From Aliamphritea ceti (GTDB lineage Bacteria > Pseudomonadota > Gammaproteobacteria > Pseudomonadales > Balneatricaceae), in contig NZ_AP025282.1 of NCBI RefSeq assembly GCF_024347215.1, positions 1,426,001 to 1,490,000 of the forward strand: a DNA stretch of 64,000 nucleotides, read 5' to 3'. The translations under genes and the position numbers were made by a program. Below are positions 1-8,131 of this stretch, one piece after another (within the stretch, counting starts at the first letter, position 1; the number at the start of each line of letters is the position of its first letter). Below the pieces are notes generated by a model that saw only the letters and a program-made list of their open reading frames with translations, did not search any database and was not told the origin of the DNA.

Positions 1-1148
1 TCTTCGTCAAGGCGAAGTCCGCAAAGAGCTTTAATAGTACCATACACAATTAAGCCACCTACAACAGCGACGGCAATGCCTGCCAGGGTGCCAATGACTT
101 GTGACATAAGACTTACGCCACCTAACCCTCCTAACGCGGTGCTGCCAAAAATACCAGCTGCAATGCCTCCCCAGGCACCACATAAACCATGTAGTGGCCA
201 CACACCCAGGACATCATCAATCTTCCAGCGATTCTGGGCGGTAGTGAACATCCAGACAAATAATGCACCTGCAACTACGCCGACAAATAGTGCACCAATA
301 GGATGCATAATGTCAGAACCGGCACAGATTGCTACCAGCCCTGCCAGAGGACCATTGTGAATAAAGCCAGGGTCGTTTTTACCAAAGATCAGTGATGCAA
401 TAATGCCACCAACCATTGCCATCAGGCTGTTAACAGCGACTAACCCGGAAATCCCATCCAGTGTCTGAGCAGACATAACATTAAAGCCAAACCAGCCAAT
501 ACACAGAATCCAGGCACCCAGGGCCAGGAATGGAATGTTGGATGGCGGGAAAGCCATCAGACGTCCTGATTTATAGCGGCCTTTTCGCACGCCAAGCAGT
601 AATACCGCGATTAATCCCAGCCATCCACCAACACCGTGAACAACAACTGATCCGGCGAAGTCGTGGAACTGAGCGCCAAAACTGCTCTCAAGCCACGCTT
701 GAAAACCATAGTTACCATTCCAGATCATGCCTTCAAAAAGTGGGTATACGATACCAACTAACAATGAAGATGCGATCAGGAAAGGCCAGAAACGTGCGCG
801 CTCTGCGATACCTCCAGAAACAATTGCAGGAATCGCTGCAGCAAACGTCATTAAGAAAAAGAACTTAACCAGCTCATAGCCATTCCCGGCGGCAAGGGTT
901 TCGGCATCTCTGAAGAAAGTGACATCATAGGCGATCCAGTAACCGACGAAGAAATATGCCACTGCAGAAAAGCCGAAGTCAGTCATGATTTTAACTAAGG
1001 CATTTACCTGATTTTTCTGCCGGACAGTACCGACTTCCAAAAAGGCAAAGCCTGCATGCATGGCAAATACCATGATTGCACCCATGAGAATAAACAGAGT
1101 ATTTGAACCCTGCATTAAGGTTTCTACTGCACTGTTAATGCTTTCCAC
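1..1148 (-). CDS. amt: Ammonium transporter Amt (3' end outside window)
   Basis: Inner-membrane channel for ammonium uptake in nitrogen assimilation. The frame is open from 1148 to the window edge, about 382 residues, and lacks only the cytoplasmic C-terminal tail. The N-terminal part reads TLFILMGAIMVFAMHAGFAF, typical of Amt helix 1, and the family signature DFAGSVVVHGVGGW with its pore histidine is present near residue 165. The start chosen is GTG at 1148, preceded by GGAG with a 6-nt spacer; in-frame GTG/TTG codons further upstream have no such site. No glnK is adjacent: the next gene upstream is mnmH. A sigma54-type promoter lies about 125 nt upstream of the start, consistent with nitrogen control. 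Confidence 0.93.
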   Translation of the reverse strand, partial: MESINSAVETLMQGSNTLFILMGAIMVFAMHAGFAFLEVGTVRQKNQVNALVKIMTDFGFSAVAYFFVGYWIAYDVTFFRDAETLAAGNGYELVKFFFLMTFAAAIPAIVSGGIAERARFWPFLIASSLLVGIVYPLFEGMIWNGNYGFQAWLESSFGAQFHDFAGSVVVHGVGGWLGLIAVLLLGVRKGRYKSGRLMAFPPSNIPFLALGAWILCIGWFGFNVMSAQTLDGISGLVAVNSLMAMVGGIIASLIFGKNDPGFIHNGPLAGLVAICAGSDIMHPIGALFVGVVAGALFVWMFTTAQNRWKIDDVLGVWPLHGLCGAWGGIAAGIFGSTALGGLGGVSLMSQVIGTLAGIAVAVVGGLIVYGTIKALCGLRLDE

Positions 1149-1283
1149 AGCGGTCTCCGAAGCGTTCTGTGCACTAATTGGAGTCAGATTGAAATTGATC
1201 CGCACCAATAAAGAGCGTTGATTATTTGTTATGTTGCAAAACAGAGCCCTATGCACTGTTTTTGCGATTTATGCTTCTTTTAT

Positions 1284-1300
1284 TGCAGGAGCTGTGCCAG
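1284..1300 (-). promoter_or_regulatory. Sigma54 (-24/-12) promoter for amt
   Basis: On the minus strand the site reads CTGGCACAGCTCCTGCA. It matches the RpoN consensus YTGGCACGRNNNTTGCW at all but two positions, with the invariant GG and GC exactly 10 nt apart. Transcription would start near 1273. Amt genes are commonly NtrC/RpoN dependent in proteobacteria; I did not find a clear NtrC site. Confidence 0.65.
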
Positions 1301-1328
1301 TTTCGGGCCAGATAATTTTTAAGTGGAA

Positions 1329-1356
1329 TAAAAAAAACCGGGAGAGTTCCCGGTTT
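1329..1356 (-). terminator. Rho-independent terminator of mnmH
   Basis: A 9-bp stem (AAACCGGGA with TCCCGGTTT) and a short loop are followed on the minus strand by a run of about eight T. It lies 35 bp past the mnmH stop codon, between mnmH and the amt promoter. Confidence 0.85.
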
Positions 1357-1390
1357 GATGATTTATTGAAAGCGTATCTGAAGTTTGATG

Positions 1391-2482
1391 TTACTTTAGG
1401 TTATGCAGATAATCCTGACATTCCTGCCAACTGCCCCGGTAAACAATCCGATCCGCTTTATTGCCGAGCTGGTAGGTATACATAGGGTCGTAATACCACT
1501 CTAAAAGTGGGCTCAGCCAGTTCAGGTGTTGGCTAAATCCCTCACCTGTTTGTTGGGCTGATATAGCCTGTTCCATCATTTTGCGAAGCTCACGCCAGCG
1601 TTCACTTCCGAGTCGCTTGCGAATTTTATCCAGGCCACTCAATAAGTATTCTGCGCACAGGTGTGAGCCTTCTTGTGCACCATAGTGTTCTATATGGGAG
1701 TGATGCATATCGATTACATATTCCTGAAGAAGATTTTGTAAACGGGTTTCGAGGTCTTCTTCAACGACAACAATTGGTGCTTTTTGCATTTTCAGGTGGA
1801 GTGAATGGGGGATATCTACACTGCCGATGATACGTCCTTCATCTTCAAGTACCAGTTCACTGATATTGGCATTACGTAGTTTTAATAACGCGATTGCAAG
1901 TTGGTTTTCAAAATTAATTTGTGAACTTTGTGGGGTGACATAGCGACCGAAACTTGAGCCTCTGTGGTTGGCCGCACCTTCCAGATCTACGGCGTTTTTC
2001 AGACTATTAATCAGAGGCGTTTTTCGACAGCCGGTGTTGCCGCCAACAATATAGAAAGGGAGCTGTTCGCTGGTTGCTTCTATTTCATTGAGGAGGAAGT
2101 TTCGTAAGGCTTTATATCCACCGGTGACTAATGGGTAATCTGCCCCGGCTTCTTTTAGCCATTGCTGAGTTGTTCGGGAGCGGAGGCCGCCACGAAAGCA
2201 ATATAAGTAACCTTCAGGATTTTCTGCAACAAAGGCTTTCCAGGCAGCCATACGTTGTTCTTTAATCTCACCGCTAACCAGTTTGTGGCCCAGAACAATC
2301 GCGGCATCCTGGCCCTGTTGCTTGTAACAGGTACCTACTTTTTCCCGTTCTTCATTACTCATTAATGGCAGGCTAACAGCCGATGGAAATGCGCCTTGCT
2401 TGAATTCTACCGGCGCTCGCAGATCAATCATTGGAGTGTCGTTGAGAAACAGTTGCCGGTAATTTTGAGAGTCTTCGCGCAT
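1391..2482 (-). CDS. mnmH: tRNA 2-selenouridine synthase MnmH (SelU)
   Basis: Replaces sulfur by selenium, through a geranylated intermediate, in wobble 2-thiouridine of tRNAs. 363 residues, close to 364 in E. coli. An N-terminal rhodanese domain carries the catalytic cysteine at about residue 95 in YCFRGGLRS. A P-loop ATPase-like domain follows, with the family-typical GVDLEGLA-like and HRGS(A/S)FGR stretches recognisable (VDLEGAANHRGSSFGR). The odd point is the Walker A: it reads GGNTGCRKT where the family has GGxTGSGKT, so the glycine before the lysine is arginine (R153). This one-base type of change (GGA to CGA) may impair nucleotide binding or may be a sequence error. Monocistronic with its own terminator. 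Confidence 0.93.
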   Translation of the reverse strand: MREDSQNYRQLFLNDTPMIDLRAPVEFKQGAFPSAVSLPLMSNEEREKVGTCYKQQGQDAAIVLGHKLVSGEIKEQRMAAWKAFVAENPEGYLYCFRGGLRSRTTQQWLKEAGADYPLVTGGYKALRNFLLNEIEATSEQLPFYIVGGNTGCRKTPLINSLKNAVDLEGAANHRGSSFGRYVTPQSSQINFENQLAIALLKLRNANISELVLEDEGRIIGSVDIPHSLHLKMQKAPIVVVEEDLETRLQNLLQEYVIDMHHSHIEHYGAQEGSHLCAEYLLSGLDKIRKRLGSERWRELRKMMEQAISAQQTGEGFSQHLNWLSPLLEWYYDPMYTYQLGNKADRIVYRGSWQECQDYLHNLK

Positions 2483-2653
2483 TTGGCTGCCTGTATGCTG
2501 GCTATGATTTTCGGGCGGATATTATATGCCATCTTATTCTGAATACCTAAGAAACATGGGCTTCGGCAGAGACTGGAGTTGCTTTCCGGTTGTTGCTTGG
2601 CTATTTTCCTCTGCGATAATATTTAATCCCCGATTCTTAGTCAGGAAAGTTGA

Positions 2654-3322
2654 ATGAATACTTCCTCAGCACCACCGCGACGCCCTTATCTTGGCAGAGG
2701 AGCAACTGTAAAACGTTGCGAATCCTGTTTTCTGAGAACAGATAAATGTATTTGTGAGCTTCGCAGTAGCGTGTCAGCAAGTGTTGAATTCTGCCTACTA
2801 ACGCATAATGATGAAATTTATAAACCCAGCAATACGGGGCGTCTGATCAGGGGCTCTATAAACGCTACACGTTGTTTCATTTGGCATCGAACTGAAGTTG
2901 ATCCTGAACTGTTGGAACTAATAGAAAATTCTGAAGTGAATACTTACATTGTCTTTCCACCGGGAGATGATTATCTAGAGCGAATGACAGAATACAAATC
3001 TGAGCCTGATAAGCGTAACGTGTTTATTGTGTTGGATGGAACCTGGCGCCAGGCAAGGCGAATGTTCAGGCTGAGTGCTTATTTACAGAATGTGCCGCTT
3101 ATAAGTTTGCAGAATGCGCCGGCTTCCCGTTACGGGTTACGTAAAACTGAGGAAGTCAGTCAGTTATGCACTGCTGAAGTTGCGATAGAGCTGCTTGCAG
3201 AAATTGGGGATCAGATTGCCAGCAAACATCTACGGAATTATTTTGAAGTTTTTACCCGCAGATACAGCGAAACCCGAAGTCAGAAGATTGATTTATCTGC
3301 TTCAGGCAATAGGGCTATTTAA
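2654..3322 (+). CDS. tapT: DTW-domain tRNA-uridine aminocarboxypropyltransferase
   Basis: DTW-domain proteins transfer the 3-amino-3-carboxypropyl group of S-adenosylmethionine to uridine in tRNA (acp3U; TapT/YfiP in E. coli). 222 residues. The N-terminus has a zinc-ribbon-like set of cysteines (CESCFLRTDKCIC), and the family motif is VLDGTWRQARRM at about residue 125. The start ATG follows AGGAAA at a good distance. It is divergent from mnmH, another tRNA modification gene, and its last 21 bp overlap the end of the convergent phosphoesterase gene. The family call is firm; the exact tRNA position modified is inferred from E. coli. Confidence 0.85.
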   Translation: MNTSSAPPRRPYLGRGATVKRCESCFLRTDKCICELRSSVSASVEFCLLTHNDEIYKPSNTGRLIRGSINATRCFIWHRTEVDPELLELIENSEVNTYIVFPPGDDYLERMTEYKSEPDKRNVFIVLDGTWRQARRMFRLSAYLQNVPLISLQNAPASRYGLRKTEEVSQLCTAEVAIELLAEIGDQIASKHLRNYFEVFTRRYSETRSQKIDLSASGNRAI

Positions 3323-4150
3323 TTGCAGATTGGGAATATTGATTGTATGACCGGTTGCTGAGGTTTCTGCATTGGGTAGGATATCTGTGCTTGGCCAGAG
3401 TCCGGTTTTCAGGGCTTCAGCGTATGGTGTATTTAAGCCTGCTTGCTGCATTTTATGGATACTATCTGCAACATCGTATTCAAGAATATGCCAGCTAGCA
3501 GTTATGTGACCATCAGCGTCTGCAGTCAATAGCATATACCATGTATCGGTCTGGCCATTATTAGCGGGCATGCCGATTACACCTGCATTAAGCCAGAAGC
3601 CATTGCTGAGTTGCTGGCCAAAAGGTAATCCGCAATGGCCGCCTATTATCACGTCTACAGCAGCTTCATTGAGCTGCTGTTCCATAGTTATATCATCAGA
3701 CGCAAATACAAACTGATTAATGCTATTCAGACCACCGTGTATTGCCAGCATTTTTGTTTTGGCGTACTCAAACTCTATATTTAGCGGTAACTCTCCCATC
3801 CACTGTTTTGCCTGAGTATTTACCTTAGGTTTCGCGTAATTAAACCAGCCGGCTGAAAGAAGGTCGCAAGTGCTACCTGTATTAAAGCCGCAGCCGCAAT
3901 CATTAGCGTTATTGGCGAGGGATTCTTCGCAGTTACCCTGAACAACAGTAATGCCCCAGTCCCGAATAAGGTCTGTTGTTTCCTGTGCTGAGGCGCAATA
4001 TGCAACGATATCACCTGTGCAAAGGATATTTCCTGAAGGAATCTGTAACTGCTTGCTTACATTTTGTATGGCCTGTGTGGCGGCAAGGTTACTATAAGGC
4101 CCGCCGAATATAAGCATGGGCCGTGAAGCATCGGGTGTAAATGGCATCAT
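3302..4150 (-). CDS. Metallophosphoesterase-family protein with altered metal site
   Basis: 282 residues with the calcineurin-like phosphoesterase core. Seen: GDIV (D47), GNCEE (N73), HGG (H138), GGHCG (H172) and LNAGVIG. The first motif, DxHxN in active relatives, reads GGPYSN, so the Asp and His are Gly and Tyr. GHxH reads GHCG, so the second His is Gly. All lost positions belong to the same one of the two metals, which suggests a single-metal or non-catalytic protein. A cysteine-rich stretch (DCGCGFNTGSTC, about 85-97) is also present. I recall similar proteins in other proteobacteria, so this may be a real subfamily rather than decay; substrate unknown. It lies 14 bp downstream of the symporter gene, probably in one transcript. 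Confidence 0.75.
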   Translation of the reverse strand: MMPFTPDASRPMLIFGGPYSNLAATQAIQNVSKQLQIPSGNILCTGDIVAYCASAQETTDLIRDWGITVVQGNCEESLANNANDCGCGFNTGSTCDLLSAGWFNYAKPKVNTQAKQWMGELPLNIEFEYAKTKMLAIHGGLNSINQFVFASDDITMEQQLNEAAVDVIIGGHCGLPFGQQLSNGFWLNAGVIGMPANNGQTDTWYMLLTADADGHITASWHILEYDVADSIHKMQQAGLNTPYAEALKTGLWPSTDILPNAETSATGHTINIPNLQLNSPIA

Positions 4151-4164
4151 AGTTGCTGTTACGC

Positions 4165-5547
4165 TTAAGTTGAGCTGGGCAGTGGCTGACTGTTTCGATT
4201 ACTTAAAATACCGAGCCAGAAAAGTGTGCATCCAGCGATCATTACGCCAGCGGAGATGAACAGTAGTTTTGTGTATTTGTGAGAATCACCAAGCAGGTGA
4301 GTGTGTCCTGCAGATTCAACAAAGTATATGGCGGCACCGGCAATGGCCAGAACGAATGTGCTGACGTAGCTCCATACAGGTACCTGATCCTGCTTACCCC
4401 ACAGGCAGAAGAAGATTACCGGTGCGAGATACATAGAAGCAGTACCGCTGACGGCTACGGCGCTGAAAAGATCCTTGTTACCCAGGAATACACAAAGTAA
4501 CCCCAGTAACATGAATACAGCCATTGTTGCCCGGCCGTTAAAGCGGCTGGCTTGCATGAGTTTCATATCGACAGCAACCAGCTTGGATGAGCTTGAAAGC
4601 GTGCTGTCTAAGGTAGACATAGCTGAGATGACCAATGTGATATTAAATAACAGCATTGCGTTGTCGCCGAGTAAGCGAAGTAACGCCGTGTTCATTGACT
4701 CGCCGGATATTGCCTGTGCACCGGCGATTACACCTAAAGCACCGAACACAATGATGCAGATAACACTTATCCAGCCTGCGTGCAGAAAGCTTTTACGTGT
4801 GGTTTCACGGTCGGCAAGAAAACCACGATCCATCATTACCGGATCATGCATTGGATAGCTCCATACCTGCAGGAAAGCGACCAGCAACAAAATCGGGCCA
4901 GGTTCGGTAATATCAAAGGCCTTGAACATCAGGTTGTCGACACTCAGGTGTCCCTGAAATAACACCATTCCACTAAGTAACGCCAGTACAACCAAAAACA
5001 GTACCATCTGGAATAAGTCTGTGCGCAGGGAAGCTTTGAGCCCGCCCAGCATTGAATAAATCAGTGTAATGCCTGCAAATAAAACCACTGCAAATGTATA
5101 ACTGCTGCTGCCTGCAGCACCAAAGAGAATGCCTATTACCAGTATATTTGCGAAGACTTCACTGATAAGACGCAGGCCAATTACAAAGTTGTAGCAGCTT
5201 GTACCCCAGCGGCCGAAGCGATCATTTAGAAACTCTTGAACACTCTGGTAGCCATGCTGAAAACGCAGTGAGTCGATGATTTTTCCGCCGGTGAGAAAAG
5301 ACAGGTAGTAAGCGGCATAAGCAAGTGTGCCCCAGATACCATAATAGAAGCCAAGAATAGCTGCATTTAGCAATGATCGGGCAAAGATCCAGGTGGTTAC
5401 CTGTGAGAAGGTAAGCAGTAATAAGCCAGGTTGCTCACCGTCTTTGCTGTAGCCTTTAAAAAAGGTTTGGTCGTTATTTACCTTGGGGGAAAGAAATAAT
5501 GAGATCGCCGCAACGATGCCTACAACAATTGCCAGTGATAACGCCAT
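4165..5547 (-). CDS. Sodium:solute symporter (SSS family)
   Basis: Inner-membrane cotransporter of the SSSF/LeuT fold. 460 residues, almost entirely hydrophobic helices, about 12-13 predicted by eye. Family-like features are the conserved first helices (TFSQVTTWIFARSLLNAAIL), the LGGLKASLRTDLFQ loop (about residue 165-180) and the SAMSTLDSTLSSSSKL stretch (about residue 305), typical of the sodium-binding region. The substrate cannot be read from sequence. It heads a two-gene transcript with the phosphoesterase. No strong ribosome-binding site was seen; ATG at 5547 fits the start of the first helix. Confidence 0.85.
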   Translation of the reverse strand: MALSLAIVVGIVAAISLFLSPKVNNDQTFFKGYSKDGEQPGLLLLTFSQVTTWIFARSLLNAAILGFYYGIWGTLAYAAYYLSFLTGGKIIDSLRFQHGYQSVQEFLNDRFGRWGTSCYNFVIGLRLISEVFANILVIGILFGAAGSSSYTFAVVLFAGITLIYSMLGGLKASLRTDLFQMVLFLVVLALLSGMVLFQGHLSVDNLMFKAFDITEPGPILLLVAFLQVWSYPMHDPVMMDRGFLADRETTRKSFLHAGWISVICIIVFGALGVIAGAQAISGESMNTALLRLLGDNAMLLFNITLVISAMSTLDSTLSSSSKLVAVDMKLMQASRFNGRATMAVFMLLGLLCVFLGNKDLFSAVAVSGTASMYLAPVIFFCLWGKQDQVPVWSYVSTFVLAIAGAAIYFVESAGHTHLLGDSHKYTKLLFISAGVMIAGCTLFWLGILSNRNSQPLPSST

Positions 5548-5705
5548 GTTAAATGCTCTTGGTGGGAGAGAACAGACTGCAGCATGCTGCAGATTGACGT
5601 GAAATTACAAGGCAAAATGCCGGAGTGGTCAAGGCAGCAGTTTCCACAGCCAAGATTGATTGTTTTATAACTTATAACAGTTAGCTATATACCGCGATTA
5701 ATTGT

Positions 5706-5746
5706 AACCGGTCGGGCCAGTAAATAACCGTTTGGCCCGACTGGTT
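5706..5746 (-). terminator. Stem-loop terminator after usp (dctPQM-dld-usp end)
   Basis: Arms of 14 bp at 5706-5719 and 5733-5746 pair with a single G-T wobble around a 13-nt loop. It sits 11 bp past the usp stop. There is no long T-run on the minus side, so it may work with Rho or mainly protect the 3' end. Confidence 0.65.
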
Positions 5747-5756
5747 TGAAACAACT

Positions 5757-6245
5757 TCAGTCGAACGCTTTACCGGTAGGCACGGCAACTACAGGTACTT
5801 TCGCACCTTTGATTACCTGACGGGTAGTCTGGCTGTGATGGCCGAAAGTGTTTTCTGAACCCATCACAATCATATCGGCATTGCTCAGTTTGGCTTGTGC
5901 CAGAATTGAGTCGGTATAGTTACCTTCTACAACTCTTTGTTCGATATTGAGTGTGACCGCTTTATCCAGCGATCCCAGTTCCTCTTCACAAAAACGTTCG
6001 ACACGTTTTTGCATGGAGGCTTTTACTTCATCAATGCCTTCGTCGTGAATCTTCTTTACCAGGTCTTGTGGCAGGTAGTTTTGAATGAGTGCCTGACCCA
6101 GTTCACCGATAGGCTCAATAACGTGAAGCATGATGATATGTGCGTCAAATTGCTGTGCCAGATTAACTGCCTGACGGAATACCGGACGGGTATGCTTGCC
6201 CAGAGAGGTTGTGTAAAGAATCGTTTTAATCGTTGGTAAAGCCAT
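5757..6245 (-). CDS. Universal stress protein (UspA family)
   Basis: 162-residue single-domain USP fold. Seen: the N-terminal strand KTILYTTSLG, the helix with QAVNLAQQFDAHIIMLHVIE, and the C-terminal nucleotide-loop region ADMIVMGSENTFGHHSQTTR followed by VPVVAVP. The usual ATP motif GxxG-x9-G(S/T) is only partly kept (GSENTFGHHS), so ATP binding is uncertain. It is the last gene of the transcript dctP-dctQ-dctM-dld-usp, 120 bp downstream of dld, suggesting a role tied to carbon-source use. SD GAGGA precedes the ATG. Confidence 0.88.
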   Translation of the reverse strand: MALPTIKTILYTTSLGKHTRPVFRQAVNLAQQFDAHIIMLHVIEPIGELGQALIQNYLPQDLVKKIHDEGIDEVKASMQKRVERFCEEELGSLDKAVTLNIEQRVVEGNYTDSILAQAKLSNADMIVMGSENTFGHHSQTTRQVIKGAKVPVVAVPTGKAFD

Positions 6246-6365
6246 GATCTTCCTCGCTAATTATCTGCCGCAGGTGGGTTCAGCATAGGAGCTAAACTCA
6301 CCTGACTAAGGTAAGTCTTACTTAAACAAGGGTAAATCCCATAAGTTGGGTAGCCTTGATCAGGG

Positions 6366-8057
6366 TCAACAACCGCAACGGCGTTTAGATGTTTTGCCAA
6401 TACCAGGGTTGAATGTATTCGTTGGGTCCAGGGCAACGTAGAAGTCTTTCAGTCCTTCTTCAGCTGCGTACAGGTGCCCAACGTTATGCTCAGCCGGATA
6501 CTTAGCTCCTTTTGCAGCAAGAATTTCCAGCATCTGCTTTTTGATGGCTGCGGCATCAGCACCTTTCTTTAAAATATAGTCCTGATGGAATACGTGGCAC
6601 ATAAAATGTCCGTAATAAAGAGAGCTGACTAACTGACTACTGATCTCTTCCGGTAGCTCTTCAACCCAGTTTTCATCGTTACGTTTAAGTGCAATATCAA
6701 GTGCGAGAATGTTTTCAACTTCATCCTGATGAACTGTTTGATAACGAATAGCGGCACCAGCAGCGGCAAAACGTAGCAAATACGCTTTTTTGGCTTCATC
6801 AGCATTACAGGCGAAGTAATTACCAGATGTACTGTTTGCAAAAAATTCCTTGAGATAATTTTCAGCTTCATTAATACCTGTGTCGCTCATTTTAAGAATC
6901 AGGTGATGCTCGTAGTCATCCCTGTATTGCAGCAGACGCTTAGGTACAATGTTTTTCCAGCAGCGGCTTAATAGCTGCATGGCCCTGTCCGGTATATCTT
7001 TTGGCAGAAAACTAAAGCGATTTAACCAGGCACTTATTGCGCCTTTCATTGCAAAGAGCCTTGGTAGCGGGTCAGTGCCAAGATAGTTAATCATCAGGAA
7101 TACGTCTTTACCGTATTTCAGGGCAATGTCGAAAACATCCCGGTGCATGTACTCGCCGACTTCCGGGAGGTTGTCAAAGTTCTGCAGAATATCCCGGCGA
7201 AGCTGGGTTAGCTCTTTCGGGTCATTGGTGCCGATATAAAAAACCTGTTCTTTTTCAGCAACTGGAAATGTGTCGATACGGACTGCAAAGATTGCCAGTT
7301 TGCCGGCACAACCGCTGGCTTCGTAGAGGCGGCTGGTATCTGCGTTATAGCGTGCTGGGGTGTCGGCATCTACATCCCGGAGAATTTCAGGGTAATCGCT
7401 GGCAGAGGCTTTTCCTTCATAGGGCTCAAGAGTGTAGGCATTGAAGTGCTGTAACTCTAAGTTAGTGAGAATTTCCTCTGGTGTGTTACCCAGTTCTATG
7501 CCCAGATGGTTTACCAGTTCCAGCTCACCTGTAGGATTGATTTGCGCGTATAGCGATAGTTCTGAATAAGCCGGGCCGCGCTTTACCAGTGCGCCACCCG
7601 AATTGTTGGCTATTCCACCAATGATTGAAGCGCCTATGCAGGAAGAGCCTATAACCGAATGCGGTGCACGATTCAGTGGCTTAAGCAGTTTTTCCAGTGT
7701 GAACAGAGTTGCTCCGGGAAAGCTGATAATTTGCTTTCCTTCATCAAGCAGGATGATTTTATTCATTCGGGTGGTATTGAGGATGACTATATCGCGGTCA
7801 TAATCATCACCACTGGGTGTTGAACCTTCTGTCAGGCCTGTATTAGCTGCCTGCATAATGATTATTTTGTTGGCTTTTACGCAGGCTTTAAGGATCTGCC
7901 ATTGTTGCAGTAAAGTGGTCGGGAATACGACGGCCAGGGCATCGCCTTTTCCGGAGCGAAAGCCACTGCGGTAGTGTTCTGTCTGGCGCTCTTTAGTGTA
8001 GATATTGTCTTTACCGACAATTCCACTCAACTGCTGGATAATCGCATCTTGTGACAT
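6366..8057 (-). CDS. dld: Quinone-dependent D-lactate dehydrogenase Dld
   Basis: FAD enzyme at the inner membrane that oxidises D-lactate to pyruvate and passes electrons to quinone. 563 residues against 571 in E. coli and similar along the whole length. The FAD-binding PCMH region has MQAANTGLTEGSTP and HSVIGSSCIGASIIGG. The C-terminal part has GHFMCHVFHQDYI and PAEHNVGHLY, with active-site histidines, and ends NPGIGKTSKR as in relatives. It lies 74 bp downstream of dctM, so the TRAP system most likely feeds it with lactate. Expression is probably set by the PdhR-controlled dctP promoter. Confidence 0.96.
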   Translation of the reverse strand: MSQDAIIQQLSGIVGKDNIYTKERQTEHYRSGFRSGKGDALAVVFPTTLLQQWQILKACVKANKIIIMQAANTGLTEGSTPSGDDYDRDIVILNTTRMNKIILLDEGKQIISFPGATLFTLEKLLKPLNRAPHSVIGSSCIGASIIGGIANNSGGALVKRGPAYSELSLYAQINPTGELELVNHLGIELGNTPEEILTNLELQHFNAYTLEPYEGKASASDYPEILRDVDADTPARYNADTSRLYEASGCAGKLAIFAVRIDTFPVAEKEQVFYIGTNDPKELTQLRRDILQNFDNLPEVGEYMHRDVFDIALKYGKDVFLMINYLGTDPLPRLFAMKGAISAWLNRFSFLPKDIPDRAMQLLSRCWKNIVPKRLLQYRDDYEHHLILKMSDTGINEAENYLKEFFANSTSGNYFACNADEAKKAYLLRFAAAGAAIRYQTVHQDEVENILALDIALKRNDENWVEELPEEISSQLVSSLYYGHFMCHVFHQDYILKKGADAAAIKKQMLEILAAKGAKYPAEHNVGHLYAAEEGLKDFYVALDPTNTFNPGIGKTSKRRCGC

Positions 8058-8131
8058 AGTGATAGCCTTGAGTATTTCACGTTACATCACGGCCTGGCGA
8101 ATGCCAGACCGGGGTCTATAACGGCAGTAGA

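Noticed and set aside
1231..1485. 84-codon plus-strand frame across the mnmH terminator
   Set aside because: It crosses a terminator and the end of mnmH and has no family likeness.
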